Virus record (IMG/VR): IMGVR_UViG_3300045120_000051 | Span: 1 to 64,000 of that record | DNA length: 64,000 bases | From: a virus | Reading direction: 5' to 3' (one strand) | Part shown: positions 31,123 to 38,804 of the stretch, one piece after another | Layout of the letters: every line of letters starts with the position of its first letter | Numbering within the stretch: position 1 is the stretch's first letter | Notes under the pieces: generated by a model | Seen by the model: only the letters and a program-made list of their open reading frames with translations | Told to the model about the DNA's origin: nothing | Databases searched by the model: none | Made by a program: the position numbers and the translations under genes

Positions 31123-32775
31123 GTGCCCAAACTCGTCATCAACATCATCACGCGCAACCGTCCCCACCTGATTGTGGAGACGGTTGAGAATTTCTTGGCT
31201 CAGATGACGACCGCGGACTGCGGCCTCATGGTTTCTGTCGATGACGATGACGTAGCGACCATCAAAGCACTGGAGCCTTACTGCGGGCGTCAACGGACCC
31301 ACATTTCAATCCAGCCTCGCGAGGACGCTATTGGCGACAAGTGGTCCCGTAGTTTCCGTTCGTTTCCCGATGCCGGCGCGCACATGCTGGCCGCGGACTA
31401 TGCGATCTGCAAGACCAAGGGCTTTGACAAGAAGATCATCGATGCAGTGGAGTTGCTGCCGGACAACATCGGGGTGATCGGCGGCAAGTTCTGCAATGCA
31501 TCGTTTTCGGCGTTCCAGGTGGTGACGCGGGGGCTGGCGAGGCGCATGGGCTTCGTCTACCCGCCCTACTTTCCCTACTGGTTTGTTGATCATTGGGTTG
31601 ACGATATCGCCCGGATGATCGGACGGCTGGTCTATGTGGACGTTGACATTGACGCCGTGTCTCGCAAGCCGCCGACGCAGGAAATGCGGGACTTGGTGTT
31701 TTGGTCTACGTTCTTTGATCTGTGCCGGGGGCGGCGGCACAAATGTGCTGAACGCATCCTTGATGATAGCGACACCAGGGTGTGGCTTAAGTCCATAATG
31801 GTCGGCAATTTCGAGATCACTGATGTCCGCTCCAAATGGATCAACGATTGCGTCCGTGCCAGTGCGGCTCATGTCGAGAACGCCATTGGCGCTGGCCCTC
31901 CCGACGAACGCTATCTGCGCTCGCTGGACGCAGCCAAGGCCATGATCCCGGAACTTGTCCAGGAAATGAAGGATGCCGGCGAGGACGTGTCGGCATGGAT
32001 ACCGCGCATGACCACGAACGTATCGCCCATCCGCAAATCAACCGGACCTCAGATGAAAAAGATTTTGCTGTTTGTCCCAGCCTTTGGGCAGATGATGTCC
32101 TGCACCACGGTGTCAACCATTATCCAGTTGATGCAGGTTTTACCGTCCAAGGCCATCGCAGGAGGATTTGGGACGCTCTCCTACCCCGACATTGCCGAGA
32201 TGAGGGACGCCGTGCTCTCCCGGTGGTACGACCACATGACGGACTACACGCATCTGCTATTTATCGATGCGGACATGGGCTTTGCCCCCGAATTGGTCCT
32301 GGACATGCTGTTGTTCGACCAGCCATTGGTCGGTGCGATCTACCGCAAGCGGATCGAGCCGCCGCAGTGGGCCGCCTCAGGGAGCGGAGGGCCTACGACA
32401 GCTAGGACGGGAGATTTTATTGAGGTCGATGGCCTCGGCATGGGTGTCTGCCTTATCCGCCGTGATGTGGTGACAACCATGCTGGAAAAGATGCCAGAAT
32501 TGTCTGACGACAAGATCGCCATGCTGTCGATCCGGGACCTCATGGACCCTGCGGCAACGCGGATTATTAGGGCATTTGACCCGATTCAGGGTCCGTCTGG
32601 TCGTGTGTCGGAAGACCTCTCTTTCTGCCAGCGGTGGCGTGAGTGTGGTGGAACCGTTTGGGGTGCGATTGGGCATTCTGTTTCGCATGTTGGAATGTAT
32701 GATTTTTGCGGGAGGTACGCGGATGTGGCAGATAAAGCCCCGATAGTGCCGCCCGCGTTGCAAGCTGCTGAGTGA
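31123..32775 (+). CDS. Two-domain GT-A-type glycosyltransferase
   Basis: The product has 550 residues. The N-terminal half (INIITRNRPHLIVETVENFL, GLMVSVDDDD) and the C-terminal half (ILLFVPAFGQMMSCTTVSTI, HLLFIDADMGFAPELVLDML) both look like GT-A glycosyltransferase folds with DxD-like acidic motifs. Tandem glycosyltransferases occur in phages that decorate DNA or virion proteins. It heads a metabolic cassette and is followed by the GGYNN module. GTG start. Confidence 0.8.
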   Translation: MPKLVINIITRNRPHLIVETVENFLAQMTTADCGLMVSVDDDDVATIKALEPYCGRQRTHISIQPREDAIGDKWSRSFRSFPDAGAHMLAADYAICKTKGFDKKIIDAVELLPDNIGVIGGKFCNASFSAFQVVTRGLARRMGFVYPPYFPYWFVDHWVDDIARMIGRLVYVDVDIDAVSRKPPTQEMRDLVFWSTFFDLCRGRRHKCAERILDDSDTRVWLKSIMVGNFEITDVRSKWINDCVRASAAHVENAIGAGPPDERYLRSLDAAKAMIPELVQEMKDAGEDVSAWIPRMTTNVSPIRKSTGPQMKKILLFVPAFGQMMSCTTVSTIIQLMQVLPSKAIAGGFGTLSYPDIAEMRDAVLSRWYDHMTDYTHLLFIDADMGFAPELVLDMLLFDQPLVGAIYRKRIEPPQWAASGSGGPTTARTGDFIEVDGLGMGVCLIRRDVVTTMLEKMPELSDDKIAMLSIRDLMDPAATRIIRAFDPIQGPSGRVSEDLSFCQRWRECGGTVWGAIGHSVSHVGMYDFCGRYADVADKAPIVPPALQAAE

Positions 32776-32795
32776 TGGTTTAGGATGTGATTTGC

Positions 32796-32855
32796 GGTAA
32801 GGCTCGCCTAGGTGGGGTCCGGCACGGTTGGGCGAGGCATGGTATGGCGAGGTTG
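32796..32855 (+). repeat. GGYNN pentamer array 1a
   Basis: Twelve units in perfect 5-bp phase; eleven start GG and one GC, and all twelve have a pyrimidine at position 3. It starts 20 bp after the glycosyltransferase stop. The two last bases of each unit vary. Confidence 0.8.
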
Positions 32856-32950
32856 CTTGACGTGACCTTGAATTGATGATTGGCTATCCAAATCGCGGCG
32901 ATCAACGCGATTCGAAACGCGGCACCATCGACAACTTCCCCGTCGTCCGG

Positions 32951-32970
32951 TGTCGCTGAAAAGTGACCCC
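32951..32970. mobile_element. IS21-end-like remnant
   Basis: TGTCGCTGAAAAGTGACCCC resembles terminal sequences of IS21-family elements. No transposase gene or opposite end is nearby. Recognition is from memory. Confidence 0.25.
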
Positions 32971-33021
32971 TGATTCCGCGTTTCCGGGCTTGATCGGCCG
33001 GGCGCGGGGGAGACCGTCTGC

Positions 33022-33087
33022 GGCGCGGCTTGGCATGTCATGGTGCGTGTCCGGTCGGGTAAGATTAGGCTTGGTATGGCAGGGTCT
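33022..33087 (+). repeat. GGYNN pentamer array 1b
   Basis: Thirteen units with one 1-bp slip at 33052-33053; ten start GG and twelve have a pyrimidine third. The last unit runs into the hairpin that holds the next gene's SD. A fuzzier stretch precedes it from 32996. Confidence 0.7.
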
Positions 33088-33105
33088 CCTTTCATCAAAA
33101 GGAGA
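33085..33105 (+). promoter_or_regulatory. SD-sequestering hairpin
   Basis: TCTCCTTT (33085-33092) pairs perfectly with AAAGGAGA (33098-33105) around CATCA. The right arm contains AAGGAG, the SD of the gene at 33116. In RNA this stem would block ribosome binding until opened. Confidence 0.7.
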
Positions 33106-33115
33106 GGACGATTAA

Positions 33116-33730
33116 ATGACTAAGACCTCAGCTAAGGTTGTTCATATCAGTGAACCGACTGATGGTGGCAATGAGACAATCGAACACTCAGAGCCTTACG
33201 CCGTCGCCGTAACTGTCGAAGGCTCCGCCGATTTTCTGTTTCATCGATGGAATCCGGAAGCCGTCGATGAGAAGGCCAAAGCCGCGAAGAACTCGAAGGG
33301 CAAAAAAACCGATAACATCGAGAGTTACGTTTATCGGCTTGACAACGGTGAACTCGCCATCCCCGGCGAATATATGCGGGGTAGTATCATCAATGCCGCC
33401 AAGTTCCGGCAAGACCCACGTTCACCGCGCAAGTCTGCGGCCGATTTGTTCAAGGCTGCAATCGTCGTCACGACGCCGCTTGCAGCGCTTGGCGTGAGTG
33501 ATTGGGACTATCTCGACAAGCGCCGCGCGATGGTCCAACGGCAGGGCATCAACCGCGTGCGGCCGGCAATGCGCGCCGGCTGGACGTGCGAGTTCCATCT
33601 GTTGGTGATGCTGCCGGAATACGTTGATCGCGGCGCGTTGCGCGAGACAATCGAAAGCGCGGGGCGGCTCATCGGCCTTGGTGATTTCCGGCCGACATTT
33701 GGCCGGTTTGGCATCGTCAACTTCGAATAA
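33116..33730 (+). CDS. RAMP-like protein flanked by GGYNN arrays
   Basis: The product has 204 residues. After a disordered start come AVAVTVEGSADFLFHRW (strand, about 29-45), a Lys-rich insert, ELAIPGEYMRGSIINAAKF (about 79-97), a Lys/Arg-rich helix (RQDPRSPRKSAADLFKAAIV), CEFHLLVMLPEYV (about 159-171) and IGLGDFRPTFGRFGIVNFE (about 186-204). The iPGxxxRG loop and the final Gly-rich segment after a helix resemble RAMP-fold proteins such as Cas7/Cas5. This is a pattern match, not proof. Its basic surface, the flanking arrays and its hidden SD suggest an RNA-binding protein with autoregulation. It may be a known but uncharacterised rhizobial-phage family. Confidence 0.65.
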   Translation: MTKTSAKVVHISEPTDGGNETIEHSEPYAVAVTVEGSADFLFHRWNPEAVDEKAKAAKNSKGKKTDNIESYVYRLDNGELAIPGEYMRGSIINAAKFRQDPRSPRKSAADLFKAAIVVTTPLAALGVSDWDYLDKRRAMVQRQGINRVRPAMRAGWTCEFHLLVMLPEYVDRGALRETIESAGRLIGLGDFRPTFGRFGIVNFE

Positions 33731-33738
33731 GGAGATCT

Positions 33739-33986
33739 GGTCGGGTGAGGCTGGGTGTGGCGAGGTCGGCCCTGGTCCGGCGTGGCATGGTGAGGCTAGG
33801 TTTGGTGAGGACGGGCGCGGCATGGCGCGGCAGGGCTAGGTCTGGCAAGGCTAGGTATGGTGAGGTACGGGCCGAAGGGCCGGTGTGGTACGGTCGGGTT
33901 CGGTGAGGCAAGGCTGGCTTCGGTTCGGTAGGCTCTGGTATGCTATGGTAAGGTGGGGCGAGATGGGGCTTGCTGAGGTGAGGATT
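33739..33986 (+). repeat. GGYNN pentamer array 2
   Basis: Counted by hand: 27 units in phase from 33739 to 33873 (26 start GG), a 3-bp slip over a GGCC-GAAG-GGCC hairpin, then 21 units to 33986 (16 GG, others GC or GA). 45 of 48 have a pyrimidine at position 3. Positions 4 and 5 vary freely. It ends in the SD of the next gene. No plus-strand coding sense is evident. Confidence 0.85.
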
Positions 33987-33991
33987 TAATC

Positions 33992-35377
33992 TTGAGGACT
34001 GTTTTATCACATGGTGTGTTTGATCCAATGCACATTGGGCATGTATTGCATTTGATCGAGGCACGGGCACAAGGCGACAGGCTTGTCGTAAGCGTTACAG
34101 CCGATGAGTTTGTTGCTAAAGGTCCAGATAGGCCCATCTTTAAGGGGGCTGAACGCGCGCAGGCATTGCGGGCTTTAAGTTGCGTTGATGACGTGATCAT
34201 TAGTGAGTCTTATGATGCTGTCGATGTAATCAACAAGGTTAGGCCAAATCTTTTTGTTAAGGGTGTCGATTATAAAGATGTAAACGATGCTGCATTACAG
34301 CGAGAAATAGCCGCTGTGGAGGCTCACGGAGGTCGTTTCTATACCACGCATTCTGATAGATGGTCATCGTCCCGCATTGTAAACGGCGCGAGATTTGATG
34401 ATGAAGCGATGGCTTATCTTGAGGGCGCCAGGGCGCGAGGGTTTTCTGACCGGATTTTGGCGGCATTCGAACGTGCAGACAAGCTGAAAATCGCGTTCGT
34501 GGGAGAAACGATCATTGACCGCTACCACTACGTTTCCCCGCTGGGGAAGCCGGTGAAGGAATTCTGCCTTGCCACGGTCGAGGCCAAGGAATCGGAGGAG
34601 TTCCTAGGCGGCGTCATTGCGGCCAGCAAACACGCGGAATGGCCCCATGTGAACGTGGTGACCAGCGGTCAGTTCATCCGCAAGACGCGGTATGTGGACG
34701 TGGCGTTTAACCGGAAGCTGTTCGAGGTCTATTCTGAGCGCGAGATTGAGTTGAACGAAAAGCAGAGGACGGCGTTCCGCAGTGATCTAGTCGATGCTTT
34801 GAAGGCGGTTGATGCTGTTGTCGTGCTGGATTTTGGGCATGGACTCCTAACATCCGAAGAGCGTAGCTTCATTAGATCGGCTGGGTTCAGGAAGACAAAA
34901 AAGAAACAAAAGCCCATATTTACTGCCATTAACTCTCAATCCAACACTGCCAATTTTGGGTTTAATCCAGTTACGTTGCATCCTGGCGCAAATTTTGTCT
35001 GTGTTGACGATCCAGAGGCGAGGCTTGCTACCGGGATGCAGAATGATCCAATGGGCGACGTTCTAACGTGCCTATCCGACAAGATGTGCTGTTACCAGTT
35101 CATTGTCACGCACGGTCGGAATGGATGTACCTCCTTCACGAGATACAAGAATCCAGCCGTTCACATCCCCGCCTTCGCCACCAACGGCATTGACACCATG
35201 GGGGCGGGAGACGCATTTCTGGCAGTGACAGCGCCGCTTGTTGCCGCGGGGCTTGGGCTGGAAGAGGCAGGCTTTGTGGGCAACGTGGCCGGCGCCATCA
35301 AGGTTGGCATCCTCGGCCATCGTCGCCATGTTGGTCGGCAGGAACTTATCCAGAGCGTGGAGGCGCTGCTTAAATGA
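33992..35377 (+). CDS. Nucleotidyltransferase-sugar kinase fusion (HldE-like, reversed order)
   Basis: The product has 461 residues. Residues 1-130 are a cytidylyltransferase-type domain with GVFDPMHIGH (HIGH at 14-17) and FVKGVDYKDV. Residues about 155-461 are a PfkB/ribokinase domain with FVGETIIDRYHYVS and the catalytic GAGDAF at about 404-409. HldE of heptose synthesis has the same two activities in the opposite order. It would make an NDP-sugar from a phosphorylated sugar. TTG start with SD GAGGTGAGG formed by the last array units. Confidence 0.85.
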   Translation: MRTVLSHGVFDPMHIGHVLHLIEARAQGDRLVVSVTADEFVAKGPDRPIFKGAERAQALRALSCVDDVIISESYDAVDVINKVRPNLFVKGVDYKDVNDAALQREIAAVEAHGGRFYTTHSDRWSSSRIVNGARFDDEAMAYLEGARARGFSDRILAAFERADKLKIAFVGETIIDRYHYVSPLGKPVKEFCLATVEAKESEEFLGGVIAASKHAEWPHVNVVTSGQFIRKTRYVDVAFNRKLFEVYSEREIELNEKQRTAFRSDLVDALKAVDAVVVLDFGHGLLTSEERSFIRSAGFRKTKKKQKPIFTAINSQSNTANFGFNPVTLHPGANFVCVDDPEARLATGMQNDPMGDVLTCLSDKMCCYQFIVTHGRNGCTSFTRYKNPAVHIPAFATNGIDTMGAGDAFLAVTAPLVAAGLGLEEAGFVGNVAGAIKVGILGHRRHVGRQELIQSVEALLK

Positions 35378-35559
35378 CGGACAAGGATTGGGAAATACCG
35401 AGCCCTCGCAAGTACCTTGCTATAAAATACTCAACCCCGCCTGGAACTTGCAAGTGTGGTGAGTGCCAATTGGTGCCGCCCGAAATGCTGATGGTATGGG
35501 ATGCTGAAATCCAGAGCCTCAAAGATCAGGTTAAACACCTGAGAATTATAAAACCATGA
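35374..35559 (+). CDS. 61-aa CxxC protein
   Basis: The product (MTDKDWEIPSPRKYLAIKYS start) has CKCGEC near residue 26 and a C-terminal helix. ATGA-coupled on both sides. Function unknown. Confidence 0.6.
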   Translation: MTDKDWEIPSPRKYLAIKYSTPPGTCKCGECQLVPPEMLMVWDAEIQSLKDQVKHLRIIKP

Positions 35560-35774
35560 CCGACCTCCCCCCTCTCCACGTCATCGTCAAGTTCGGGAAG
35601 GATATCCCGCTATCCATCCAAGGGCCGGCGTTGCTGGAGATGGAGCGGCATCTGCGCAAGCTGGCGGCGGAGACGGTGTGCGGGCCCCTGTGGATTGAAG
35701 TCTTTAAGGAGGCCAAGGGGGATGATAGTAAGTTGCGCAGCGCCATGACCGAAAAGCAAAGATCAAAACTATGA
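35556..35774 (+). CDS. 72-aa hypothetical protein
   Basis: The product (MTDLPPLHVIVKFGKDIPLS start) has a helix (LLEMERHLRKLAAETVCG). ATGA-coupled to the radical SAM gene. Function unknown. Confidence 0.6.
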   Translation: MTDLPPLHVIVKFGKDIPLSIQGPALLEMERHLRKLAAETVCGPLWIEVFKEAKGDDSKLRSAMTEKQRSKL

Positions 35775-36934
35775 CCTCGCCCATGCCCGATTTTGTCGAT
35801 CACGTTCTCGGCGTTGCTCCCGATTCCCCGTCCGTTCACAATCTTCAATTGGATGGGACAAAAATAGCTTGGTATCGAGATCGCGTTGAGGCATGGGCTC
35901 GGGGCGAGCGCATCGCTCCGATCACGATGGACGTGGCCTGGACTCGCAAGTGCCAAGCAGCGTGCGGATTCTGCTATGCGAGTCTACAGTCCAGTGAAGG
36001 CGGCATCGATGTAACCCGGCAGGAAGCATTCGACTTCTTGGAAGACGCCGCAGCCATCGGCGTCAAGGGCGTCAGCCTCATAAGCGACGGGGAAAGCACT
36101 GGCGTCCCCTACTATGCCGAATCGATCAAGTACGGTGCGTCCCTTGGTCTGCAAATGGGGATCAGTTCAAACGGGGTGACGCTCACCCGAGATGTTCTGG
36201 AGGACATCCTGCCGTCGCTGAGTTACCTCCGGTACAATTTCAGCGGTGGCAAACGCAAGCGTTACGCTGAGATCATGGGGTTGAAGCAGATTTGGTTTGA
36301 CCGCGTGGTGTCAAGCGTCAAGACCTCGATGGAGATCAAACGGCGCGACAACCTCCCTTGCACGGTCAACATGCAATTTGTCGTCCGTCCTGTAGACGGG
36401 GACCAGATTGTACCGTTTGCTAAACTCGCCGCCGAAATCCGCCCTGATTACGGAATCCTGAAGCACTGTTCCGATAGCTCGACCAATGACCTCGGTGTGG
36501 ATTACCGAAAGTACAGCGAATTATTCCCGTTGTTTCAGGAGGCCGAAGGCTACTCGGACAAGGATTTTCGCATTGCGGTCAAGTGGTCGCGTATCCAGGA
36601 CGAGGGCAAGCGAGATTACCAACGATGCTATGGGCCTCCGTTCATCCTGCAAATGTCCGGCAATGGCTTGATTGCTCCTTGCGGGCAGAAGTTCAATTCC
36701 AAGTACCAGAAATTCCACATGGGCCGGTTGTCGGAGATGCGTTTCCGGGACATCTTCAAGAGTGACCGCTACTGGGACATCATCAACTATCTCGCCAGCG
36801 AGGACTTCGACGCGCAGAAGGATTGCGGCGAGAACTGCTTGCAGACAAACAGCAACTCGTGGCTGAATCGCTATGTGAACGGGCAAGCGCAGTTTGCGAC
36901 AACGCCCCCACCCCCGCAGATCGGTTTTCTGTGA
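35771..36934 (+). CDS. Radical SAM enzyme with SPASM-like C-terminus
   Basis: The product has 387 residues. CQAACGFC (C61, C65, C68) is the radical SAM iron-sulfur motif; GVKGVSLISDGESTG and MGISSNGVTLT continue the barrel. C-terminal cysteines (CYGPP at about 286, APCGQ at about 304, CGENCLQTN at about 353) suggest an auxiliary cluster. It belongs to the sugar cassette, so a sugar epimerase or dehydratase role is possible; this is inference. Confidence 0.85.
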   Translation: MTSPMPDFVDHVLGVAPDSPSVHNLQLDGTKIAWYRDRVEAWARGERIAPITMDVAWTRKCQAACGFCYASLQSSEGGIDVTRQEAFDFLEDAAAIGVKGVSLISDGESTGVPYYAESIKYGASLGLQMGISSNGVTLTRDVLEDILPSLSYLRYNFSGGKRKRYAEIMGLKQIWFDRVVSSVKTSMEIKRRDNLPCTVNMQFVVRPVDGDQIVPFAKLAAEIRPDYGILKHCSDSSTNDLGVDYRKYSELFPLFQEAEGYSDKDFRIAVKWSRIQDEGKRDYQRCYGPPFILQMSGNGLIAPCGQKFNSKYQKFHMGRLSEMRFRDIFKSDRYWDIINYLASEDFDAQKDCGENCLQTNSNSWLNRYVNGQAQFATTPPPPQIGFL

Positions 36935-37701
36935 CATTCGACATCGCCGCTGCCAAGGAACGGTGCCGGCGCTATCGGCGGCGCATTCTGGACATCTCGC
37001 AGCAGGTTTCGGCGCTTCACATTGCCAGCGCCTATTCATGCACCGAGATTGTGGATTGCATCTACCACGGTCTGATGCGACCGCAGGAGACGTTCATCTT
37101 GTCCAAGGGACACGCCGGCATCATGCAGTATGTGGTACTGGAAGATCTCCGGGTGCTCAACAGAAGTGACCTTGAGGCTTATTGCACCCGAAATGGGGTG
37201 CTTGGAACGCATCCCGACTACGGCAATCCGGGGATTGCTGCCTCGACAGGCTCCCTCGGTCACGGCCTTGGGATGGCGGTGGGAATGGCTCTGGCCAACC
37301 GTTCGGAGCGGGTTTACGTGGTTCTCAGCGATGGGGAGTTGCAGGAGGGATCGACGTGGGAAGCCATCTTGCAGGCGTCGTCGCTACGGTTGAACAATCT
37401 CACGGTCTTTGTGGACAACAACGACTTCCAGAGTTTGCAGCGAACGTCGGTCACTCACCCATCGTTTTATCCATTGGCTGCTAAATTTGTGGCCTTCGAT
37501 TGGGGTGTGGTTGAAGTTGAGGACGGCCACGATAGTTGGGCCTTATACAAGGAATCTAAGCACGGGCATCTTTTCAGGCCCTTTGTGGTGATTGCGAAAA
37601 CGACCAAGGGGAAGGGCGTCAGCTTCATGGAGAACATTCCCATCTGGCACTACAGGTCGCCCAATGTGGAGGAATACGCCAAGGCGATAGCCGAGCTATG
37701 A
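36931..37701 (+). CDS. Transketolase-like, N-terminal subunit
   Basis: The product has 256 residues. FILSKGHAGIMQYV, GTHPDYGNPGIAASTGSLGH, GMAVGMAL, YVVLSDGELQEGSTWEA and FVDNNDFQ are the thiamine-diphosphate binding parts of transketolase (GDG variant SDGEL...N). GTG 36931 overlaps the radical SAM stop as GTGA. With the next gene it forms a two-subunit transketolase. Confidence 0.9.
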   Translation: MTFDIAAAKERCRRYRRRILDISQQVSALHIASAYSCTEIVDCIYHGLMRPQETFILSKGHAGIMQYVVLEDLRVLNRSDLEAYCTRNGVLGTHPDYGNPGIAASTGSLGHGLGMAVGMALANRSERVYVVLSDGELQEGSTWEAILQASSLRLNNLTVFVDNNDFQSLQRTSVTHPSFYPLAAKFVAFDWGVVEVEDGHDSWALYKESKHGHLFRPFVVIAKTTKGKGVSFMENIPIWHYRSPNVEEYAKAIAEL

Positions 37702-38633
37702 GGAATGTATTCGCTGAGACGCTTTTCGAGGAAGCTGTTGGTAATCCTAAGATTTTCGTCGTGGCTGCGGATATTTCTCCGTCTGGAAGCATGGCTAAGT
37801 TTGGCCTGGAATACCCTGATCGCGTCATCAATGTTGGGGTGGCAGAGCAATCCATGATCGGGATCTGCGCCGGTCTGGCCATCAAGGGGTGCCAGCCGTT
37901 CGCCTATACGATAGCGACGTTCAGTCTTTACCGGCCGTTCGAGATGGTGCGAGATGATCTTTGTTATCAGAACTTGCCAGTGACCGTCGTGGGGATGGGG
38001 GCGGGTGCGATCTACTCGACGCTGGGGGGAACACATCAGGCGATTGAGGACATCGCGATTGCGAGCGCGTTGCCCAACATGCAGATCATAGCTCCGTGCG
38101 ATCCGCTGGAATGTGCCGAGGCCGTGCGCTGGTGTGCCCGGCAAAGGAGTGGGCCGGTTTACCTGCGGCTTGGGAAGTCTGGGGAGTCCACCCTAACCAA
38201 GGATGCGGCGTCGTGGCAATTTGGCAAGATCAGGAAAATCCGTGCTGGTAGCGATATCTGCATTCTGACTTACGGGGTAATCGCGGCAATGGCTGTCAAT
38301 GTGGCGGATAGTCTAACGGGCTTGGGGTACTCTGTCGCCGTTGTGTCGGTTCACACGATGAAACCGTTGGATAGGCGTGGTATCGCGTCAATTTTGACCA
38401 ACTACCAGCATGTGGTTGTCATCGAGGAACACGTTCCGCAGGGAGGTCTTGCGGCTCAAACCAAGCAGATTGCTTGGGAATGCAAGGCGCGGTGCCGGCT
38501 GAACACGTTCACCTTGCAGGATGAATTCATCCATAACTATGGCACTCGTGACGAATTTCTCGCCGCGCATGGGCTTTCGGTTGAATGGATATCGGCGGCG
38601 GTTGCTCTTGACGCGCGTGCATTTTCGGCCTAA
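37698..38633 (+). CDS. Transketolase-like, C-terminal subunit
   Basis: The product has 311 residues. RVINVGVAEQSMIGICAGLA holds the conserved Glu of the pyrimidine domain; GGTHQAIEDIAIASALPNM and GPVYLRLGKSG follow, then the C-terminal domain with HTMKPLD. It pairs with the upstream subunit (ATGA overlap). The pair could move two-carbon units to make the sugar that the kinase-nucleotidyltransferase activates. Confidence 0.9.
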   Translation: MRNVFAETLFEEAVGNPKIFVVAADISPSGSMAKFGLEYPDRVINVGVAEQSMIGICAGLAIKGCQPFAYTIATFSLYRPFEMVRDDLCYQNLPVTVVGMGAGAIYSTLGGTHQAIEDIAIASALPNMQIIAPCDPLECAEAVRWCARQRSGPVYLRLGKSGESTLTKDAASWQFGKIRKIRAGSDICILTYGVIAAMAVNVADSLTGLGYSVAVVSVHTMKPLDRRGIASILTNYQHVVVIEEHVPQGGLAAQTKQIAWECKARCRLNTFTLQDEFIHNYGTRDEFLAAHGLSVEWISAAVALDARAFSA

Positions 38634-38683
38634 TGGACATTATCAGTTCCCATCACAAGCGCTGATGGTCGAGCTAAACGTCA

Positions 38684-38705
38684 GGTCTAGCGGTGCCCGC
38701 AGACC
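38684..38705 (+). other. Hairpin in gap before capsid genes
   Basis: GGTCT/AGACC plus GCGG/CCGC form a 9-bp stem with one bulged A and a 3-base loop. No T-run follows, so it is more likely an RNA structure than a terminator. The 171-bp gap (38634-38804) shows nothing else clear. Confidence 0.5.
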
Positions 38706-38804
38706 TTGACATATCACCGCAGCGAGCCGCCGCGGTCCACCTCTCGGCAATCCAGGCAACGCCTGCCCGGTCCAGCCCTCCGCAACCCGGAGCACGACCC
38801 GGCT

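Noticed and set aside
33739-33986. CRISPR or TIGR-like repeat-spacer array
   Set aside because: There are no repeats of 20 bp or more with regular spacers. The unit is only 5 bp.
33717-34070. Long minus-strand ORF with Pro every few residues across array 2
   Set aside because: The frame is open only because CCNNN repeats seldom make stops. It has no SD and no domain pattern.
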